From the NCBI RefSeq assembly GCF_017872555.1, contig NZ_JAEDOX010000004.1:167380-231379 (forward strand): a stretch of DNA of 64,000 bases. The letters run 5' to 3'. The translations under genes were made by a program, and so were the position numbers. Positions within the stretch are counted from its first letter, which is position 1. Every line of letters begins with the position of its first letter. Source of the stretch: Ruegeria sp. HKCCSA071. Lineage in GTDB: Bacteria > Pseudomonadota > Alphaproteobacteria > Rhodobacterales > Rhodobacteraceae. Positions 28,004 through 36,380 of the stretch are shown here, in pieces. The notes below the pieces were generated by a model. It was not told where the DNA came from and did no database searches. It was given only the letters and a program-made list of their open reading frames with translations.

Positions 28004-28387
28004 ATGGCCGACTTATTTGACGAAGACCTGTTCCTAAAAGGGTTGGAACAACGGAAGAATACACTGGGCGCAGAGTATGTGGAAAAGAACCTTGCAGCAG
28101 CTGACGATTTCACCCGCCCGTTTCAGGAAGCCATGACCGCCTGGTGCTGGGGTTTTGGCTGGGGGGATGATGTGATCGACGCAAAAACGCGGTCGATGAT
28201 GAACCTGTCCATGATCGGCGCTTTGGGAAAGATGAATGAATGGGAAATCCACTGCCGGGGTGCCATCACCAACGGAGTGACCAAAGAAGAAATACGCGCC
28301 ATCATCCACGTGGTCGGGATTTATTGCGGCGTTCCGCAGGCGTTGGAGTGTTTCCGCGTCGCCCGTAAAGTGCTGGAAGACAAATAG
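28004..28387 (+). CDS. Carboxymuconolactone decarboxylase (CMD) family protein
   Basis: The 127-residue protein has the CMD helical core: FGWGDDVIDAKTRSMMNLSM, GKMNEWEIHCRGAITNGVTK, EIRAIIHVVGIYCGVPQALE. The family includes 4-carboxymuconolactone decarboxylases and AhpD-like proteins. It lacks the AhpD CxxC pair, so it resembles the decarboxylase branch, but its substrate is not evident. It follows the Rieske gene by 235 bases in the same direction. Confidence 0.85.
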   Translation: MADLFDEDLFLKGLEQRKNTLGAEYVEKNLAAADDFTRPFQEAMTAWCWGFGWGDDVIDAKTRSMMNLSMIGALGKMNEWEIHCRGAITNGVTKEEIRAIIHVVGIYCGVPQALECFRVARKVLEDK

Positions 28388-28393
28388 CCGCCA

Positions 28394-30013
28394 TCACAGA
28401 CCTGCTTCGGCCAACAGCCGTGCGCCTTCTTCATAGTATTTTCTGTTTTTGAAACAGCCAGGCCAGGCCCAGCGTTTGGCCGTAAAACCCGGTTGCAATT
28501 CCAGGATGCGACGGGCGTGCCGGCGTGCCAGTGACTGGTTGCCAGCGGCGGCAGACAACATGCATAACACGACCCGTGCGCGCACGCTGCCGGGGTCCAC
28601 TCGTAAGACATTATGCGCGTGCTGCCATGCTGCCTTGTCTTCGGAGAGGGCAAGGGTCATGGACAGGTTGGCCTCGATCCAGATGGGCGGGTGCGGTGTT
28701 AACGCAAGGGCCTGCCGATACGTGGCTATTCCGTCCTCAAGCCGGTCATCATACATCAACAAAACACCATAGTAGCCCAGCAATTCGGGGCTGCTGTGGA
28801 ACCGCTCAAGAACTTTGCGCATCAGCTGACAAGCTTCGGCAGTATGGCCAGCAACGTTGTGGGTAAACGCTTCGAGTGCGGCGCAATAAGGATCCGTAGG
28901 GTGTTTTTCACGCATGATGGCGCAGTCGGCCTCGACCAGTGCCAACATTTGTTCCGGTGAATCTTCCATGCCCAACCGGATCAGGTCCAGACGGCAGAAT
29001 CCGACAGCGATCCGCGCAGGCAGATAGTCCGGATCGCGCTGCAAACAGACCTCATACTGGCGGATGGCACGAAACAGGCCGTCTTTGGTCGTAAGGCTTT
29101 CCTGAATGCGACCATTCTGAAATGCGGTCCAAACTTCGGTGGATGTGGCGCGTGCTGACCAGATATCGGACCAGTGACCATCCCGCAGCCGCAATTGAAG
29201 CGCTTCGACAACTTTCATTGCGATTTCTTCTACGGCGTCAAACGTATCCTTTTCCCGAAACCGGAAACGTTCGGTCCACAGGCACACCTGATCCGCGGTT
29301 GATGTTAATTGTGCCGCCACCCGCAGCCCTTCGGCCGCTACCACGCTGCCGCTTAGCATATAACCGTCGACAGGCCCTTCTTGCCTGCGCGCATCGCGCA
29401 ATTCGATGACATCCGACAGGGTGCCCAACAGGAAAAGCAGCTCATCCCGTATCGACGCCGCTGCCACGTCGATGTTGTTATCGTCACCGATTACTTCAAA
29501 CGGCTCGACTACAATTGCCGGTCTTTGGCGCCCCCAATGGGGTGGAAAGCGCGCGCCGACCGGAACGGGTACATTTTCGTCAAAACCAACATCCCAATAC
29601 GCTTGCCGTTCAACGGCCAACCAGTCTTCAAACTCCGGATCTGCAACATCCAACCCTTCCAGAAGCTCGGCGCGATCGGGTTGAAGCGGTTCATCAAACA
29701 AATCGATTTCAAGCGCTTTCAGGTCGATGGAGACATTCTCGCGCCCGATGTCCAGAAACTCCAGCTTGAACCCGGCCAGATGCTTGGTCAGAACACTAAG
29801 TTCCTTGCGCAACGAAGCCGCACCCTGCGCGGGTGAGCTTTTGCTCCAAAGTTTGTCTTGCAGCCAAGCCCTGCTGCGAACAGCATTCTTAGACAACAAC
29901 ACCAAGGCGAGAAGCGCTTTCGCCTTGGTGCCGCGTGGTGTTGCATCCTGACCGTCGTCGCAAATCACCTGAAACGGACCGGTCAGGAATATCTTGGTTT
30001 TTGCCTTGCTCAA
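28394..30013 (-). CDS. Winged-helix/TPR transcriptional regulator (SARP-like)
   Basis: The 539-residue protein has an OmpR-type winged-helix N-terminus of about 100 residues (RGTKAKALLALVLLSKNAVR, QDKLWSKSSPAQGAASLRKE), a TolB-like linker domain (GYMLSGSVVAAEGLRVAAQL), and a C-terminal array of tetratricopeptide-like helices (CLQRDPDYLPARIAVGFCRL and so on, to LEQP-type end). It stands 32 bases downstream of the candidate RiPP precursor gene and is transcribed in the same direction. A regulator of that locus is the likely role. The very end is typical of the TPR regulators associated with cyclase-like proteins. Confidence 0.8.
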   Translation of the reverse strand: MSKAKTKIFLTGPFQVICDDGQDATPRGTKAKALLALVLLSKNAVRSRAWLQDKLWSKSSPAQGAASLRKELSVLTKHLAGFKLEFLDIGRENVSIDLKALEIDLFDEPLQPDRAELLEGLDVADPEFEDWLAVERQAYWDVGFDENVPVPVGARFPPHWGRQRPAIVVEPFEVIGDDNNIDVAAASIRDELLFLLGTLSDVIELRDARRQEGPVDGYMLSGSVVAAEGLRVAAQLTSTADQVCLWTERFRFREKDTFDAVEEIAMKVVEALQLRLRDGHWSDIWSARATSTEVWTAFQNGRIQESLTTKDGLFRAIRQYEVCLQRDPDYLPARIAVGFCRLDLIRLGMEDSPEQMLALVEADCAIMREKHPTDPYCAALEAFTHNVAGHTAEACQLMRKVLERFHSSPELLGYYGVLLMYDDRLEDGIATYRQALALTPHPPIWIEANLSMTLALSEDKAAWQHAHNVLRVDPGSVRARVVLCMLSAAAGNQSLARRHARRILELQPGFTAKRWAWPGCFKNRKYYEEGARLLAEAGL

Positions 30014-30045
30014 ATAAACTCCTCAGGCAAGTTCAGATACTGCAA

Positions 30046-30357
30046 TCAGGAACCACAGCCATATACAACAATGCCACCCATCGCTTCATAGGCCAGCTTA
30101 CAGCACCAAGACTCGTGATCGGGATTTGGGTCTGGCTCTTTATCGCTCAGATCGGGGATGACGATATGAACCTTACCCTTGGAATCATAAACAATCTCCA
30201 CCGCAGGATTACCGACATCAGCAAGGATTTCATTAATCTTTCGCTCAGCCGCGTCGCGACCCTCTTGTGACCCCAGCGCGTTGCTCCGGGCGGCGTTCAG
30301 AACTTCACAGCCAAGATCCTTAAGTGTGTATTTCGGATTAATAATCAAACGAGCCAT
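30046..30357 (-). CDS. Candidate RiPP precursor peptide, NHLP-type leader
   Basis: The 103-residue peptide starts MARLIINPKYTLKDLGCEVL with AAAGGA nine bases before the ATG. Residues 1-70 form a charged helical region ending in VEIVYDSKGKVHIVIPD, which resembles the end of nitrile-hydratase-like leader peptides (NHLP). A proline/Asp spacer (71-82) follows, then a short Cys-rich tail SWCCKLAYEAMGG and IVVYGCGS, with a Gly-Gly at 94-95 like a leader cleavage site. Cys85, Cys86, Cys101, Ser84 and Ser103 could be modified. The neighbouring YcaO gene supports this. Family assignment is inference from layout, not a profile search. Confidence 0.6.
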   Translation of the reverse strand: MARLIINPKYTLKDLGCEVLNAARSNALGSQEGRDAAERKINEILADVGNPAVEIVYDSKGKVHIVIPDLSDKEPDPNPDHESWCCKLAYEAMGGIVVYGCGS

Positions 30358-30425
30358 ACTAAAAGTCCTTTCTTAACAACCACAACCATTTGTATAACCC
30401 GTTGCATGCCTATCCGGAAACAAAA

Positions 30426-31367
30426 ATGACCGACGCGCTGATTGAACTGGCCGAAAACACAGGGCTTATTTCCGGACCTTCTTTTGCTGAATTTCCTAAA
30501 ATTGCTCCGATCCACACCGCCTTTCGCATGATCAATTTGCGAAACGGAACAGTGCCACCCGCTGGCGCAATGAAACATCGCGTGTCCTTTGGCGCAGCGC
30601 GTAACCGGAACGAAGCCGCCCGGCTTTCGGGTTTCGAAGCGATCGAACGTTATGCGCTGCAATACAGCGCGGATTCGCCCGAAACTCGCGAAAGCCTGAT
30701 TTCATCGGATGGTGCCACGCATGTTCTGCCAAATGATGCCCTTGCTCTGGGTGCTCCGGGCAGCGACGGGCAGACCACGTCGAAGGGGGCCGCAGCGGGA
30801 CCAACGCATGAAGCCGCTGCGCTGTGGGCCGCGCTTGAATGTCTGGAACACGCGCTCGGACCACGCGGGTTCGACCAGGTGTTGCCCGAAACAGCGCTGC
30901 CGCGCGATCTGACCCGCTGGCTGAACACCTACCTGCGTCATCTGAGCGTTCACGTTCGCATGGTTTCGGGCGTCGGCCTGCTACTGCGTGCGGTCTGCGC
31001 CGATGCGGATGGCGGGCGACCAACTTACGGAACGGCTTTTTCCACCGATCTGGCGACAGGTGTCTGGCACGCGGCATGCGAAGCGGTTGTCTCCTGGCGC
31101 AATATGGTGACGCTTGACCACACCGGCGTGACAGATGACACGATGAATGAGGAACAGGCGCGTTTGTTCCGACTGTATCGCGGCGCGCGAACCGATCGCC
31201 CGGCAACTCCGGCATCCTCTTTCGATGTGGATGCCTGGCAAAGCCCCGACCCGACGCTGATGACCGTATTGACAGCAACGGCCAACGCGGCCGGTCGTCC
31301 GATTGCCATATTCGATATGACCGCGCCGGAAATACCTTTGCCCGTTGTCAAAGCCGTGCCGGTTTGA
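30426..31367 (+). CDS. YcaO-domain protein (azoline/thioamide-forming type)
   Basis: YcaO proteins use ATP to activate backbone amides in peptide cyclodehydration or thioamidation. The 313-residue protein shows the family nucleotide-site motifs in order: RNEAARLSGFEAIERYALQY (about residues 60-80), SKGAAAGPTHEAAALWAALE, CLEHAL, GTAFSTDLATGVWHAACEAV, and the C-terminal IFDMTAPEIPLPVVKAVPV. It ends there, so the Pro-rich tail common in cyclodehydratase partners is missing, and it lacks an E1-like N-terminal domain. ATG at 30426 is preferred to TTG at 30390. It diverges from the precursor gene by 68 bases. Confidence 0.8.
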   Translation: MTDALIELAENTGLISGPSFAEFPKIAPIHTAFRMINLRNGTVPPAGAMKHRVSFGAARNRNEAARLSGFEAIERYALQYSADSPETRESLISSDGATHVLPNDALALGAPGSDGQTTSKGAAAGPTHEAAALWAALECLEHALGPRGFDQVLPETALPRDLTRWLNTYLRHLSVHVRMVSGVGLLLRAVCADADGGRPTYGTAFSTDLATGVWHAACEAVVSWRNMVTLDHTGVTDDTMNEEQARLFRLYRGARTDRPATPASSFDVDAWQSPDPTLMTVLTATANAAGRPIAIFDMTAPEIPLPVVKAVPV

Positions 31368-31375
31368 AACGTCTG

Positions 31376-32737
31376 TCAGTGACTGAATTGGCAAGTTGGC
31401 GCCACGTTGCCCAAAACCTCAGTTTCGGTCCGGTCCGCAAATTCAGAAATCTGTTTGCATCGTTGGGTTTCCGGCAGTCCACAAACGATGTCGCTTGGAT
31501 CAACTGGCGGGACCTCAACAAATTCGACCCTTGTGATTGCGCGCGGTTTGGCCGCTACAGTTATCAAGGGGCCAACCTCGATCAGGCTGGCAAGCGCATA
31601 ACCCGACACAGGCCGTGCGGTTGACCCTGTTCCCAAGGTGATATCGTCCAGAAACCGCGGATCATCGTCACCCGGCCCAAACTCAAGGCGCATGGGCATC
31701 CCGGCTTCACCGCGCGGGTAGCGCACCCAATCTGCCGGCACATTCGCCGCATCCACGAACAGTTCGGACATGTGAAACGCCCGAATACAAAGCCCCAGAG
31801 GATTCGCGAACGCCATTGCGCGCCCTGTCGGTTTCGTCGTGCCCCTGGAGAAGGCCAGATCAAGGGCTTCACCCGCCAACCCAGATCCCGCATGGCGACA
31901 ATACAGATCCAGTCGGTCGGCAAAATGTAACACCTCATCAAGTCGCGCAGGCCTTCTGTTATCACTGTGGCCGACAACATAGGGGAATGAGGAAAGATGC
32001 ATTATGGCGATCAGGTCGCTCAGGCTGTTCGTCTCTCTGATCATGAACAGAGCATGTTCGATATTCAACGGATGCTCTGGTGGGTGGGCAAAATCTGTTC
32101 CCACCAGTCTTTTGTGAAAACGAGCGATGCGTTGAGGCACGTCCAATGCGCACCAGTCTGCTCGCGAAACCCCGAACAACTCTTCGCAGGAATATGAACA
32201 TCTGGATACGGTTTCGACGACCAAAAGGAAGTGATTCAGATCGAACACTGCCATGGTTCTCCACCACTCCATCAGTTCAGTCGTGGCGACAAAGCGCTTC
32301 GGCCGCATTTTACCTTCGGAATCGGGCCGTAAAATCAGAGCATATTCCAGAAATTCATTGTGCAGCTCAGCCCTGCTTGCCCAACCCTGATCCGAAAGGC
32401 TGGCGGCCAACTCCTCGCCCAGACAATCCCGAGGCTCGCGCGGGTTGGCAGACCATTTAAACCCCGTCGATATCTGACCATCGACGATGTCGTCTGGGTC
32501 CATGACCAGGAACGGGCTCACTCCATTGCTATTGAAGACTCCTTCAATTCTCGAGTTCCAGTCCGACAGGGCAGCTTTACTCACGCCCCTATCGGCGCAA
32601 CCTGGCGATTGAAAAACGGCCATCGAGGAACACCGATCTGTATCTGAAACGCAGGGCTGATCCGCCATCAATATTTGCCACGGCAGTTGCAGCCTGGTTC
32701 GAGAGATCATCATCGTTGACGGGCACGGAAGCATCAT
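31376..32737 (-). CDS. Protein of unknown function, coupled to the haloperoxidase
   Basis: The 453-residue protein has a good ribosome-binding site (GGAGGA, nine bases before ATG at 32737) and follows the haloperoxidase gene by 31 bases, so it is a real gene in the same transcript. I do not recognise a domain. Its middle has CSYSCEELFGVSRADWCALD and RLVGTDFAHPPEHPLNIEHA; the C-terminus has beta-rich MPMRLEFGPGDDDPRFLDDI and SGYALASLIEVGPLITVAAK. There is no signal peptide and no clear membrane helix. It does not look like the nitroreductase-type SagB partner of azole-forming systems. Its stop lies eight bases from the YcaO stop on the opposite strand. Confidence 0.7.
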   Translation of the reverse strand: MMLPCPSTMMISRTRLQLPWQILMADQPCVSDTDRCSSMAVFQSPGCADRGVSKAALSDWNSRIEGVFNSNGVSPFLVMDPDDIVDGQISTGFKWSANPREPRDCLGEELAASLSDQGWASRAELHNEFLEYALILRPDSEGKMRPKRFVATTELMEWWRTMAVFDLNHFLLVVETVSRCSYSCEELFGVSRADWCALDVPQRIARFHKRLVGTDFAHPPEHPLNIEHALFMIRETNSLSDLIAIMHLSSFPYVVGHSDNRRPARLDEVLHFADRLDLYCRHAGSGLAGEALDLAFSRGTTKPTGRAMAFANPLGLCIRAFHMSELFVDAANVPADWVRYPRGEAGMPMRLEFGPGDDDPRFLDDITLGTGSTARPVSGYALASLIEVGPLITVAAKPRAITRVEFVEVPPVDPSDIVCGLPETQRCKQISEFADRTETEVLGNVAPTCQFSH

Positions 32738-32768
32738 GAAAAATCTTCCTCCGAAAAAATCTGAAACC

Positions 32769-34751
32769 TCATCCGCCCCAACCTGCCTGCTCTGGCAGAT
32801 GGCGGGTCCACCACAACTCAGGCGAACTATTGGCTACGTGGATTTCGCTGCCAGAAGACCGATTTCCCGAGATACTGAGATGATCGCCGTCAAAGGTCTC
32901 AAGCGACACTTTCGATGACGTCGGTGATTTTGCCATATGCTCTGCCAGTATTCCGACCGCGATACGCTCACCCATCCGGATACTGTCGAAATAATCGCTA
33001 TAGAAATGGACCCCCGCCAAATTGCGCCCAAGTGCAATATTCGCAGCCAGCTTGTTCAACTCGCCATTCAGCGTCAGGCAGTCTGCACTGTCTTCCGGTC
33101 GGGTCGAGTCGATCAGGGTCTTACCCCCCACAGCTGGCACAAGGATCCGAGGCAGACCGGCCGAGGCCAAAGACACCCGTGATCCATCCAAAGCGTGGGT
33201 TCTGAAGAAAGCTTTGAGCACTGTGACGCATGCCCCGGCAACGGCACCATGAGCCGCCCCATAAGAAGGGTGCATTGGCGAGCCTTCGGGATAGGCAACC
33301 GGCAGCAGCAAGTTACGGTCATTTCGCGGCAAGCCTTTATGGGACATGGCGTTATGCGCAAACCGCTTCACCGAAGGTGAGGCGGCGATTGCATCCATAA
33401 GGCTGAAACCTTCGCTTGTCGCAGCTTCGAGTTTTCCCAGATGGGCCGCGGCAAAAGGCTCGGCCGCGCCAAGTGCCGTGCCGTAACCGTTCGCCATCAA
33501 ACTCGTGATACTGCCCAGCTTTTCCGGTCGGGCACGATTGTGCACCTGAAAGGTCTGTCGTTTTACGGCCCGCAGGGCCCGCGCTCCGGTTTCCGTAAGC
33601 AGGGACAAAACATGCGCACCGCCCCAGGCAGAGCCTGGATCACGCACACCAGCAAATCCATCCGCGGGCAGACCTTCGTCTGTCGGCGTGCCCTGTCCTA
33701 GCATCAGCAGGCAGGCATTAAAAAAAGCCTGATAAATTCTGTCAAAATGCACGTAAGAGGCAAGGTCGCGCGGTGTTTCAATGAATTTCGATCCATCGCT
33801 CTCAAAGGCTTGTTCGGCCGTTGTGTCCGCCCCGTTCTGAACGTCCAGCCACTCAGCCCAATCCCGCAAGTAATCCACTCCCGCAGCCTGCGGCAGGATC
33901 TTCTGGTCGATCCTCAAAGCGCCGAAGGGAACCGCCCCGGCGGCCATTGCCTGAGTCAGCTTTTGCTTTTGTCGACGCGCTTGATCTGCTGTCAGTGGGT
34001 CGTGGCCTTGTACCAGGAACTGCGACAGATACGGCCCCTGCGCACAGCCCTGCGAGCAACCACGAAACAGGGTTTGAGGGGTCAGGCCGTCACCATCCCG
34101 AACCCGCCGCGCCGATGAAACCTTTCCAATCTCTGCGCGATCAGCGTCCCGAGGGCTGCCATCGCGCCGGAACCATTCCATCTGACCAAGGGCACCTACC
34201 ACGTTGACCACATCACCGGCACCATCTCTGATGGCTTCAAATGACACATCCCGCAGATAGGACATCGCGTAGATCTCGGCCATCTCCGCCGCCAGCTCAT
34301 CCGAGCCAAGCCGGGGCGCAGGGGCAATTCCCAAACCCCCGGCGTCACATCCGTTGAGACCAAGCCGATGGCCCAGGATTGGCCCTTCCCACGCACGCCA
34401 CCTAAATTCACCGCCCTCTGATGGCGCGGTGCGGAAGGGCCCGGAATAGGCTGGCGTGTCGAACAACGCCAACCGATTGCCAAGATTGTCGGTGCAGGTC
34501 GGATCGGCCACTTCTTCCAGAAATTCGGCATAGACCTGCGCGTCGACAATTCCGTTTCCGTCATGACACAAACCCTTCGAGAAATTCGTGGGCCATGTTC
34601 CTTCAAAAAGGTCCGATTCGCCGTTGTGATCCTTGAAAACCTCCTGAGAGGAACGCGTCAACACACTCAAGTGGCGTCGACCCCGACCTACTTTTTGATT
34701 GGCTTCATCAGGGTTCTGCCATGGTTCAGACGGAACGGTATGTTGCGACAT
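32769..34751 (-). CDS. Vanadium-dependent haloperoxidase
   Basis: The enzyme uses vanadate and peroxide to make hypohalous species. The 660-residue protein has the vanadate pocket motifs in order: Lys/Arg in KRQTFQVHNRARPEK (about residue 420-435), PEGSPMHPSYGAAHGAVAG (about 485-505, His in AAH), and LAANIALGRNLAGVHFYSDY (about 565-585, Arg and catalytic His). The classic Ser-Gly-His triplet is Ala-Ala-His here. There is no signal peptide. It is the first gene of the pair with the 453-residue unknown and lies next to tRNA-Ser. Confidence 0.85.
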   Translation of the reverse strand: MSQHTVPSEPWQNPDEANQKVGRGRRHLSVLTRSSQEVFKDHNGESDLFEGTWPTNFSKGLCHDGNGIVDAQVYAEFLEEVADPTCTDNLGNRLALFDTPAYSGPFRTAPSEGGEFRWRAWEGPILGHRLGLNGCDAGGLGIAPAPRLGSDELAAEMAEIYAMSYLRDVSFEAIRDGAGDVVNVVGALGQMEWFRRDGSPRDADRAEIGKVSSARRVRDGDGLTPQTLFRGCSQGCAQGPYLSQFLVQGHDPLTADQARRQKQKLTQAMAAGAVPFGALRIDQKILPQAAGVDYLRDWAEWLDVQNGADTTAEQAFESDGSKFIETPRDLASYVHFDRIYQAFFNACLLMLGQGTPTDEGLPADGFAGVRDPGSAWGGAHVLSLLTETGARALRAVKRQTFQVHNRARPEKLGSITSLMANGYGTALGAAEPFAAAHLGKLEAATSEGFSLMDAIAASPSVKRFAHNAMSHKGLPRNDRNLLLPVAYPEGSPMHPSYGAAHGAVAGACVTVLKAFFRTHALDGSRVSLASAGLPRILVPAVGGKTLIDSTRPEDSADCLTLNGELNKLAANIALGRNLAGVHFYSDYFDSIRMGERIAVGILAEHMAKSPTSSKVSLETFDGDHLSISGNRSSGSEIHVANSSPELWWTRHLPEQAGWGG

Positions 34752-35183
34752 GATGTTCTCCTCATCAACAACAGAACGAATCGCATCACGGCGTTACCAG
34801 ATCGTGACTTCAAAAAAGGGAATGTGTTTTCTACGCTTTTTCAATAAGTTGTCAGATTCTCGCTGGCGTGTGGAAGGCAGTCACGCAAAAAATCGTGGCC
34901 CGGTTTCACGTTGCAAAGCCGACCGAACACTTGAGCGCGGCTGTAGACTTGCCACGTTCAGATTCTCGCACATAAGGCCAGATGCCACAGGTGAGGCCCG
35001 CGATTCTAAGGATATTGCGAATTGCATCGGGCCTGAACAAAGTGAACCCGCTCTTACCAATAGTGGATGCAAACCGGCGCGATTCCTTTCTATTTCAAAG
35101 AGTTCGGATGGATCTGTAAAAAAATCCAAACACTGCGGAATTGACCTTGTATTTCCGTTGCTTGCACGGATATACCCGTCGGC
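34752..35183. other. Non-coding gap of about 430 bases before tRNA-Ser
   Basis: No credible gene is visible. It must carry the haloperoxidase promoter (minus strand, AT-rich near 34805-34860) and the tRNA promoter; TTGACC at 35141-35146 is a possible -35 element for the latter. No integrase or direct repeat of the tRNA end is seen here. Confidence 0.4.
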
Positions 35184-35273
35184 GGAGACGTGGCCGAGTG
35201 GTCGAAGGCGCTCCCCTGCTAAGGGAGTAGGCGGGAAACCGTCTCGAGGGTTCGAATCCCTTCGTCTCCGCCA
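35184..35273 (+). tRNA. tRNA-Ser(GCU)
   Basis: The 90-base sequence has acceptor arms GGAGACG and CGTCTCC, D-arm GGCCGAGTGG, anticodon loop CTGCTAA with anticodon GCT, a long variable arm as in class II tRNAs, T-arm GGGTTCGAATCCC, discriminator G and an encoded CCA at 35271-35273. Confidence 0.97.
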
Positions 35274-35428
35274 TCTACCAAAGTCGATAAATAATTGTAT
35301 AAAAACAACTGCTTACAAGAAATCAGGTTGTGCGTTCCGGTCTGGCGAGCAACAACGCCCCTTTTTAACAGCCGCACTCAGCCGCTTTATTTAATTGATT
35401 AGTACCGGGGTTGCGCCTGACGTTATCT

Positions 35429-36169
35429 TCAGAACCTGTATGTTGCGCCCAGCAGCGGACCTGATTGGTCAAACCTGAAATCATTGCCGTTGATCTCATG
35501 ATCGAAGGAAATATAGCGGTACCCGCCCCGGATCAGCCATCTGTCATTGATTTCATAATCTGCGGTCAGCAGAACTTGCCAGGTTTCGCTACCACTCCGA
35601 AATCCGCCGTAATCCACAAATCCGGTCCCTGACCATTTGTCAGAAATCCGAACGCGTGCACGGGCAGCGACGATTGGATCAGTCCAGTTATCATCGGTCG
35701 TCACACTTCGTCCGGCGGCAACTCCCGGTTGCAATCGGAACGTGGTTTCCGTGCTGAACCACCTGAACCCGCCTGCTAAGGCCACGCTGATCGCAGGTGT
35801 CTCATAAACCTGGTACCCGACATAGCCGCTGAGGAATTGTGTTGTGGCAGAGGTATCCAAACTCGAAAACGCCGGGCCGGGAGTTGAGTTACTGAACGCC
35901 AAATCGGTGTAGTTGTAATCCGCAAGCAACAACCAGCGCCCGTTAGACGCGGAAATACTGCCCATAAACGCAAAATCCAGGTTTTCGAGAGCGTCTGAAA
36001 AACTCAACGTGCCGTCGATTGTTCCACTTGGTGTTGCAAGAGAAATATCCGTTTCGGCCATGAACAGATAAGCTGTGCCCGAAAAAGACCAATCAGATTG
36101 CTGGGCTGAAACAGGTGGCGCGATCAGTAACGCAACCGCAATCGCCAAGTTTTGCACCTTGCTTTTCAT
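35429..36169 (-). CDS. Outer-membrane beta-barrel protein
   Basis: The 246-residue protein has a cleavable signal peptide (KVQNLAIAVALLIAPPVSAQ) and then alternating aromatic-rich beta strands typical of an 8-stranded or larger barrel: WSFSGTAYLFMAETDIS, GRWLLLADYNYTDLAF, WLIRGGYRYISFDHEI and the C-terminal LLGATYRF with terminal Phe. It resembles small outer-membrane barrel proteins with no assigned role. It is a single gene on the minus strand. Confidence 0.85.
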   Translation of the reverse strand: MKSKVQNLAIAVALLIAPPVSAQQSDWSFSGTAYLFMAETDISLATPSGTIDGTLSFSDALENLDFAFMGSISASNGRWLLLADYNYTDLAFSNSTPGPAFSSLDTSATTQFLSGYVGYQVYETPAISVALAGGFRWFSTETTFRLQPGVAAGRSVTTDDNWTDPIVAARARVRISDKWSGTGFVDYGGFRSGSETWQVLLTADYEINDRWLIRGGYRYISFDHEINGNDFRFDQSGPLLGATYRF

Positions 36170-36272
36170 CAGTGACCTCGTTGCTAAAATTTATATTGCA
36201 TTACTTGCATGCTTCACGGTTACACAATTTGTAGCCGTTTCCAATATCTCGATCGCTGTAGTGTTGTCGCGG

Positions 36273-36290
36273 TCCCTATCGAAATAGGGA
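36273..36290. terminator. Small hairpin downstream of the peptide importer operon
   Basis: TCCCTAT-CGAA-ATAGGGA makes a perfect 7-bp stem with a stable tetraloop-like turn. It is about 90 bases beyond the last gene of the importer operon, but no T run follows on either strand, so a termination role is uncertain. Confidence 0.35.
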
Positions 36291-36380
36291 TGAATCCATA
36301 CCAGAAATGCCAAAGGACCCTATTGTCTGACCCCCGAATTAATCGTGTGAAGGACAAACCCCACATTGAATGAACATTCG

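Noticed and set aside
30390..30425. TTG at 30390 as the start of the YcaO gene
   Set aside because: The ATG at 30426 gives a more natural start; the twelve extra codons lie in the short shared promoter region.
35184..35273. tRNA-Ser as an attachment site for the YcaO/haloperoxidase region
   Set aside because: No integrase and no copy of the tRNA 3' end is seen on the other side of the region within the window.
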